In this document: positions 53,568 to 58,963 of the stretch, piece by piece
How positions within the stretch are numbered: the first letter of the stretch is position 1
How the letters are laid out: every line of letters starts with the position of its first letter
Assembly: GCA_014728295.1 (NCBI GenBank)
Contig: WJLW01000057.1
Location: forward strand, 1 to 58,963
Source: Chitinivibrionales bacterium
GTDB taxonomy: Bacteria > Fibrobacterota > Chitinivibrionia > Chitinivibrionales > WJKA01
Direction of reading: 5' to 3'
DNA length: 58,963 nucleotides
Position numbers and translations under genes: made by a program
Notes under the pieces: generated by a model
Told to the model about the DNA's origin: nothing
The model's database searches: none
Seen by the model: the letters and a program-made list of their open reading frames with translations, nothing else

Positions 53568-56180
53568 TCACCTCACCGTCTCCCAGGCAATAATCACCGT
53601 CAACAACGTAGTCGCCGCAGTCGAGATCACCCCAATAAGCTTAGCATAATCAAACGGTTCCTTCGGCCCCGGTTCCGGTTCTTTGTATGGCTTGAACGGA
53701 ACAACAATCTTTGCTCCCGAAACAACTCTCCTGGCACAAAACCAACCCTTTTTTGCTCTTCGGGTCATTCCATTCGGATATTGAATGTAGGTTTTTTTCA
53801 GATCGGCAGTATCCAGGGCTCCGCCGGCGCCTTCGTCAATATAGCCTTTCCAGCAATAATCTTTATTAAATGCTACCACGCCCGGGTCAAAAACAGCCCC
53901 GGTAATTTCAACATTGTAATCATCCCGACCAACGATAATTTTATCGCCCTGGTTGAGAATCCAATTGGTTTTAAAGGTTATTGGCTCCAACGATTTTATT
54001 TCTACTGGAATTGATTTCCGGTGGCCATTTCGCTCGATTCGTATGCTATACGGATTAGCACGACTATTTAATCCCCCCGCTTTGGCAAGCATGGCCATCA
54101 ATCTGTCTCTGGTCGACTCTAAAGCGTAGCTGCCGGGCAACACAACCTCACCTGCGAAGGTTATGTATTCGGCTACCGATTTACGTGGATCTTTGCGAAA
54201 TATGATGACTGATCCCGGCTCGATCAGGGTAGCGTCATTGATAGTGTTTTCAGCAATGGAATACGTCAAAGTTGTGGCAAGTTCGTTGGCTGACTCAAAA
54301 TCGGGAATAACTATTTCTACTCGAGCTGAGTCGACAAGTTTATCGAGGCCTTTTAAATGGTGAATAACTATTTCGAGCGTCAAATTTTCGGCATATTCAA
54401 TTATGCGCGGATCTTTATTGAAAGCTAAAACCACAACCGGGAGTTGGTAGTTAAAATCTCTATAATCAAAGGCAATGACGTCATCTCTTCCAGATAGCAT
54501 GACCTTGGCGGCATAGGTGGTATCGGCGATGGAATGTTTCTGATAAGAGACGGTTCCGAACGTATCAACTTTTTTTATGTACACATAATCAAGGGCCCCG
54601 TCCCGGGTTCCCTTGCTCCTTTTGAGTAACGTTAGTAAAGACAAGGAGTCGGCGCAGGGAACTTCAATCTGTTGCCTGACATAACCGGAGCTTTTGACCA
54701 TGGTTATATCACGGAACTGCTTTTCATGAAAAGTCCGAATGGTATCACCGGCCTGGACGATAAATGACGATAAAAAGCCTTTCTGGCTGAGATCGATATG
54801 ATATGAGCGACTGCCATAATCTGTCTGGCGTTGAAGTTCGGCGAATTTGTGATAGCCCGGCTTAAGGCCACCGGCTTGTTCAGCAAGGTTTTGGAGCGTC
54901 CAACCAGTTGACTTGATTGCATAGGTTCCGGGTACCTGAATACCTCGACCGGTAATTGTTACATCGTTCCGGTATTCGATTTCTTTTTCCTGAGTGTGGA
55001 TGATGTCTCCGTCAAGCAGATTGGTTTTTTCCCACTTCGGGCTGCTGAGATCGACGACCAAAACGGTGCGGTTACCGGTGTCCTGTTTACGACGCTGAGC
55101 AGGGACAACGCGATCGATATAGACGGTAGGCGCATATTCCAAAGATGAGAAGCCACCGGCAAATGCAACCAGATCGGACAAAGTTTCATTTGCGATGAGC
55201 TCGTACCATCCCGGACGACGCGCTGCTTCGCCAATAGCTACGATTTTCTCGATACGCTCGAATAGAATAACATCATTATCGCGTAGCGCTGATTTTGGTT
55301 CTTTACCGGTGCGAATATATTCGTATATGTCCAAACTGCTGATTACCTTACCCTTGCGAAGAAGTTTTATATTGCGCACCGACCCCAGTTTATCCGCGCC
55401 GCCTGTAACCATAAGTGCTTGCCAGAAGGTATAAAACGGGGGTACAGAGATGGTGCCGGGATTTTTGGCTTCACCGGCAATATGGACTTTGATAGTTCGA
55501 GTTGAAATAATTCTCGCTTCACCTTCAACTCCGGTCATATCTTCGGTTGTTTTTCGGATAAGAGCTTTAAGCCGGCGATAGCTCATGCCGAGAAGGTACA
55601 TTTGCTTTTTAAGCGGATCGACATAGACGTATCCGTCGTTACCGATTGAATACTTTTTGTCAAGATTATATCTTCCCCAGAACCTCAGCAGGATTTCATC
55701 GCCCGGCATAATTTTGTAATCATCCGGGGTTTCTGAGATGGTAACGGGTTGGAAAAGCTTGCCGAAGAGCGCCCGGCCGTAGATTGAGTCGTAGGGTATG
55801 TTGCGTTTACCTTCAAGCATTTTTTTGACGTTGAACTTGTATACACTGTCCTTCTTGACAATCCTGGTCGTATCGTCAGTATCAACAAGAGTATCGGTTT
55901 CGGTTTCCGGGTAGTTGCTGCCTTTTTTCTTTTTCAACGTATCTTCCCGGCCGCCTCCACTTTCCGATTCTTTCAGCGCTCTTATGAATTCTTTCCGCTT
56001 TTCACGGGGGACCCTGTCTATGAGTGTTGGATCTTCCGAAATTGCCTTCTTTGCTTTTTGTGAAATAGCGGAATCGTTTTGCGCCTGTTTTTTTAACTCG
56101 TCAATCTCAGCCTGCGTAAGCTCCTGCGCAAACACAGATGTCAAGCAGAGAATCAGGACAAACGTCACTTTCAGCGACAT
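53568..56180 (-). CDS. wza: Wza-type polysaccharide export protein with multiple SLBB domains
   Basis: 870 residues from ATG 56180 (CCGGAG 6 bp upstream; the longer frame to 56273 lacks a signal peptide). Signal SLKVTFVLILCLTSVFAQ, an acidic helical N-terminus, the polysaccharide export domain (DYKIMPGDEILLRFWG), then five SLBB-like units each with a G-x-x-PG pattern (GEAKNPGTI, GEAARRPGWY, GRGIQVPGTY, GEVVLPGSY, GAVFDPGVV). C-terminal TM VISTAATTLLTVIIAW near the end. Exports the polymer across the outer membrane. The REP-like palindrome and the 23-bp element copy E lie in its leader. Confidence 0.9.
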   Translation of the reverse strand: MSLKVTFVLILCLTSVFAQELTQAEIDELKKQAQNDSAISQKAKKAISEDPTLIDRVPREKRKEFIRALKESESGGGREDTLKKKKGSNYPETETDTLVDTDDTTRIVKKDSVYKFNVKKMLEGKRNIPYDSIYGRALFGKLFQPVTISETPDDYKIMPGDEILLRFWGRYNLDKKYSIGNDGYVYVDPLKKQMYLLGMSYRRLKALIRKTTEDMTGVEGEARIISTRTIKVHIAGEAKNPGTISVPPFYTFWQALMVTGGADKLGSVRNIKLLRKGKVISSLDIYEYIRTGKEPKSALRDNDVILFERIEKIVAIGEAARRPGWYELIANETLSDLVAFAGGFSSLEYAPTVYIDRVVPAQRRKQDTGNRTVLVVDLSSPKWEKTNLLDGDIIHTQEKEIEYRNDVTITGRGIQVPGTYAIKSTGWTLQNLAEQAGGLKPGYHKFAELQRQTDYGSRSYHIDLSQKGFLSSFIVQAGDTIRTFHEKQFRDITMVKSSGYVRQQIEVPCADSLSLLTLLKRSKGTRDGALDYVYIKKVDTFGTVSYQKHSIADTTYAAKVMLSGRDDVIAFDYRDFNYQLPVVVLAFNKDPRIIEYAENLTLEIVIHHLKGLDKLVDSARVEIVIPDFESANELATTLTYSIAENTINDATLIEPGSVIIFRKDPRKSVAEYITFAGEVVLPGSYALESTRDRLMAMLAKAGGLNSRANPYSIRIERNGHRKSIPVEIKSLEPITFKTNWILNQGDKIIVGRDDYNVEITGAVFDPGVVAFNKDYCWKGYIDEGAGGALDTADLKKTYIQYPNGMTRRAKKGWFCARRVVSGAKIVVPFKPYKEPEPGPKEPFDYAKLIGVISTAATTLLTVIIAWETVR

Positions 56181-56279
56181 AGACACTCCGGTGTGGTCTT
56201 TGATAGCGGTAATGTAAAATACATGGTTATGCATAGTGATGTTATAGAGTTGGTCAGGCTGTTGAGTGGGCAAGAAGGT

Positions 56280-56304
56280 GGATACCCGTTTTCACGGGTA
56301 TGAC
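56280..56304. repeat. REP-like palindrome
   Basis: GGATACCCG-TTTTCA-CGGGTATGAC: 7-bp perfect stem (TACCCG/CGGGTA with flanking A-T) in a 25-bp unit. It matches the widespread intergenic repeat form GTCATNCCCG...CGGGNATCC. Could act as a terminator or attenuator stem in the wza leader. Confidence 0.6.
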
Positions 56305-56450
56305 AAAGATAGTAGTGAAGGTTCGATTCCAACCCTGAAAATCGCTCTGCCGTTCAGGTACCTTTATTAACAGGATTTGCAAGATTCTGGGGATGGGGAT
56401 TGGTGATTTTCTTGCTTAATGCTCAGTCACTCAGGATTGCAGACATGATA

Positions 56451-56473
56451 CACCTCTCCCCCGTCGGCGGTAC
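56451..56473 (-). promoter_or_regulatory. 23-bp EPS leader element, copy E
   Basis: 270 bp upstream of the wza start used here (177 bp from the longer start). All 14 invariant columns match; shares variant bases with copy C. Confidence 0.6.
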
Positions 56474-56744
56474 AATGCTCACTAAATTAATATAGACCAG
56501 CAATTTAGGTCAACTACCAGCCGATCCGCTCGAAGTGCGGACAGGCCGACCGATTATTTAGAATGATACTGACGCGCTGACATCCGACAGCATGCTGCCC
56601 GTTCCAACGAACCACGGATGTCGAGGTGATAGCTGTCATCAAATCAGCAGGGGTCTCGCGGATGGAGACACGTTTCAGTAAACTCGTCATCTAATTACGT
56701 ATCAATCGTCTCAACAACGTTTCTTGTGCACTCGTTTGCAGTCT

Positions 56745-57230
56745 TCATTTAAGCAAGGATACAAACGCACCAATCCATAACGGCGTAGTAATGCAAACCA
56801 GCAACGCCAGGGAACTGAGAAATTCATTGGTGCGTAAAAGCTTGTTATGTTTGACAACACGGGTTAAGACATGTTGTAATTGGCCAATGTCAACAGGAAG
56901 ATAAATTCGATCGAAAATGACCCCGGAGCGGTAGTAGGGTTCAAGCTTGAGGCGCTCGTCAGCATAGGCGGCCACCAGGATAATGGGCAATCGCTTGAAA
57001 TAGCTGAACACGCTGGTCACCCGGCCGGGAATACGCGGCAGTGTCGGCACGTCCATCACGACGATGGTGTGCTTATGTGTCATATACTTGCGGATGCCTT
57101 CCCGGCGAGATTCCTCGTAATCAACATAATAGCCATAGCCGGTGAGCAAGGTAACCAGACAGGAGCGCAACTCCTGATTGCCCGTGATAAGCAACAGTCG
57201 GGGACGATTTTCTTTCGCTTTTCTGATCAT
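56745..57230 (-). CDS. Degenerate receiver-like protein with C-terminal TM
   Basis: 161 residues from ATG 57230, overlapping the WecA-like stop by 4 bp (ATGA). Residues ~10-125 look like a receiver fold (RPRLLLITGNQELRSCL, TIVVMDVPT with a possible phospho-Asp, YLPVDIGQLQHVL), but the N-terminal acidic pair (ITGNQ) and the conserved Lys (LPV) are missing. C-terminal TM (LSSLALLVCITTPLWIGAFV). Probably a pseudo-receiver bound to the membrane, tied by coupling to the transferase. Function unknown. Confidence 0.7.
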   Translation of the reverse strand: MIRKAKENRPRLLLITGNQELRSCLVTLLTGYGYYVDYEESRREGIRKYMTHKHTIVVMDVPTLPRIPGRVTSVFSYFKRLPIILVAAYADERLKLEPYYRSGVIFDRIYLPVDIGQLQHVLTRVVKHNKLLRTNEFLSSLALLVCITTPLWIGAFVSLLK

Positions 57231-58825
57231 GAGCAACCGGTCAGGCTTTTAATGAGAAGCTTTTCGTTTGCAAAGGTAGCGCTTGCAGGGGATGTTGCTG
57301 CATATCCATTGCCGTTACCGCTCTTTTTTCTGTTAATAATCCAGCTTAATTCGGTTAGAAAGGCTGGTATGTAAACCGGCTTTTTTGATATATAAATCGA
57401 GTTCATGCCGGCATATTTCTGCGGGATCTGCTTGAGCTGCTGTTCATCGGCAACCAGGATGACGGGGGAGGCAATGCTTTTGGCAAGCTTTTGCGACAGC
57501 AAAAAATCGTGGTCAAATGCGGCGCTATTGTCATTGTAGATTATCAGAGCATCGTGATGTGTCTGAGCGTTCTTTTCAGCATTTGCGATAGTGACAAAGC
57601 GAATCTTCTGCTGGGGATAGTTCCGCAGGGAGTGATCGAGCATCTCGTCTGATTGAATGAGCCCGACCGTCGTGGCAGCCGGACAACGCTCCGCCGGGGA
57701 AGCCAGCCGTTCGGGGCGGGCGGGGGGCTGCATAAAAATGTCGAGGAAATTCAGCCGATGCAAAACGACCAACAGGACAAGCACAAGATAGAGCAGAATA
57801 CCAACGGCGCCGATACTTGACATTTTTGATACTATCAGTGCGGCGGCACAAATTGAGGCTGCGACAAGATAGTGCAGCAGACAGGTTTGATTGTGTGAGA
57901 GACCGCGATGTATCAAACGGTGATGGATATGATCATTATCGGCAACGATCATGCGATGCAGTGCTCCCACCGGAGACTGATCCTCGCACCGTGCGGCAAT
58001 AAACCTTCGAATCATGGCAACGCCGACATCCATCACGGGATAGCCGGCAATAAGTACGACCAGAATTAATGAATTTCCCGAACCACTCGACTTTGCCGCC
58101 ATAATAGAGAGCATACCCAGCATATAGCCGAGAAACAGGCTCCCGGTATCACCCATGAAAACACGCGCCGGTGAGATATTGTGAACCAGGAACCCCGCAA
58201 GCACTCCGGCCAGAATTACGCAGAGCGCTAAAATCGGCATGTTGCCGTTGATACCGCTCATCAATGCAACGGTCGAGAAAGCCAGAAACGAAATTCCACC
58301 TGCCAGCCCGTCGATACCGTCAATGATATTAACCGCATTGGTGACGCCCACAATCCAGACGACCGAAAGTGGAATGCCCCACCAGCCCATATTAAACTCA
58401 TAGCCAAAAGCAGAAACCTCTTCGAGACGAATCTGTAATCCGAGTACCAAAAAGATCGCAAAACCGAACTCGAAGAACAACTTGTACCGTACGCGCAAAT
58501 ATTAAAAATTCGTATCGTCGACAAAGCCCAGGAGTAGAATGATCGCCGCACCTGCCATAATACCGTGGCAAAGAGTGAGCGGCATGCAGGGAATAACATT
58601 ACTGAAAAACGCGTGAGTTGAGGCAAAAACGGCAATGAATGCCAGCACAAAACCAATCCCGCCAATACGCGGTACCAGGCGTAGGTGCACCTTGCGATTG
58701 TCGGGAGGATCCAGAAACCAGGCTTGCACCGGACAGCGGTAGAGTGCGTAGATCAGAAGCGCCGAAAACGTTGCCGCGCCGGCAAAGAGGAGTGCAAAAT
58801 TGAGCGGTACCCTATACATCAACAT
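57227..58825 (-). pseudogene. WecA-type undecaprenyl-phosphate sugar-1-P transferase, interrupted by TAA
   Basis: Reads from ATG 58825 (AAGG 7 bp upstream): TM segments, LDPPDNRKVHLRLVPRIGG, GFVDDTNF, then TAA (58502-58504), then in the same frame YLRVRYKLFFEF, NAVNIIDGIDGLAGG, GDTGSLFLG and HIHHRLIHRG, all WecA/TagO/MraY-superfamily catalytic motifs. A Gln-to-stop change (CAA to TAA) is the simplest lesion. A C-terminal ~160-residue soluble extension with a receiver-like fold (ALIIYNDNSAAFDHD, SPVILVADEQQLKQI) is unusual. It transfers a sugar-1-phosphate to undecaprenyl phosphate, the first EPS step. Pseudogene or sequence error; otherwise complete. Confidence 0.8.
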
Positions 58826-58963
58826 CAAAGACCTTGTCTCGTGGCCCGCCATAAAACCGGGGACACCGTCATCTAACCTGAAAATGTAGTAATAGTCGAA
58901 ATACCATTTTACTATTACTGCATCGTAAATGCAAGGACTAAATTTTCCTGGCGTCACCTATCG
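58826..58963. other. Right-edge region upstream of the WecA-like gene
   Basis: 138 bp. The transferase frame stays open to 58957 but without homology. No promoter or 23-bp element is visible in this piece; the upstream part of the EPS block lies outside the window. Confidence 0.4.

Larger units (their letters stand above)
56181..56744. other. 564-bp leader upstream of wza
   Basis: Holds the palindrome at 56280-56304 and copy E of the 23-bp EPS element (56451-56473). 56480-56740 shows no gene or clear promoter. The receiver-like gene ends at 56745, so wza has its own long leader rather than simple read-through. Confidence 0.6.

Noticed and set aside
56320..56345. GGTTCGATTCC near 56323 looks like a tRNA T-loop
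   Set aside because: The flanking stem bases do not pair and no acceptor or anticodon arm is present.

Overview
The window comes from a diderm, flagellated bacterium. The evidence is a Wza-type outer-membrane exporter and a Wzi-type capsule protein, plus two small motility-type genes that each follow a sigma-28-like promoter (TAAAG, 12-bp spacer after the 8-mer, G(C/T)CGATA(A/C)). Signalling includes c-di-GMP and Ser/Thr-kinase proteins. Gene content (EPS-associated MarR regulators, GHMP glucuronokinase, SWIM-SNF2, dynamin-like GTPase) would fit an uncultured FCB-group or Fibrobacterota-like lineage, but I cannot fix the phylum by eye.

Layout. (1) 1-7.5 kb is a degraded accessory zone read leftward: a broken reductase, an EPS-associated MarR regulator, an AlbA/RecG-like protein with an internal deletion, a YgiT zinc finger with a toxin remnant, two four-helix-bundle genes (one broken), two nucleotidyltransferase/HEPN modules, a CDP-glucose 4,6-dehydratase plus a broken second copy, a TumE-like toxin pair and an AAA-ATPase remnant. 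Most gene-to-gene seams here are filled by tandem 8-bp repeats. (2) 7.4-17 kb is an exopolysaccharide precursor operon on the minus strand: MarR regulator, wbpE/wbpD-type amino-sugar genes, cysD and cysNC (PAPS synthesis), UDP-glucuronate epimerase, galU, glucuronokinase, gmd. (3) 17.3-24.7 kb holds a small motility gene, LapA- and SPOR-type envelope proteins, gatB, tRNA-Gly and tRNA-Cys, two glycosyltransferases and a radical SAM protein. (4) 24.8-41.4 kb is mostly housekeeping and signalling: diguanylate cyclase, aroE-aroA-aroB, dynamin-like GTPase beside a Ser/Thr kinase, two phosphohexomutases, trpS, a degenerate HD-GYP protein, a FlgM-like protein, a K+ channel with a cyclic-nucleotide-binding partner, galT. 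(5) 41.5-51.2 kb: FGE-domain protein, Na+ symporter, SNF2 helicase, Fkp-type fucokinase/GDP-fucose pyrophosphorylase. (6) 51.3-58.9 kb is a second EPS block on the minus strand: WecA-type initiating transferase (interrupted by a stop), receiver-like protein, Wza, and a Wzi-like gene split at a G8 tract.

How it fits together: galU, the epimerase, glucuronokinase, wbpD/E, rfbG, gmd and fkp supply nucleotide sugars, and cysD/cysNC supply PAPS for possible sulfation. WecA and the GT2 enzymes build lipid-linked sugars, and Wza/Wzi export and anchor the polymer.

The two most interesting non-coding signals are a 23-bp element repeated five times, always ahead of a minus-strand EPS-related gene (991, 6827, 7851, 17037, 56451), and the octamer-seamed cassette-like zone in the first 6 kb. 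Several ORFs carry single in-frame stops or homopolymer frameshifts. These could be real decay, phase variation or assembly error, and raw reads would decide.
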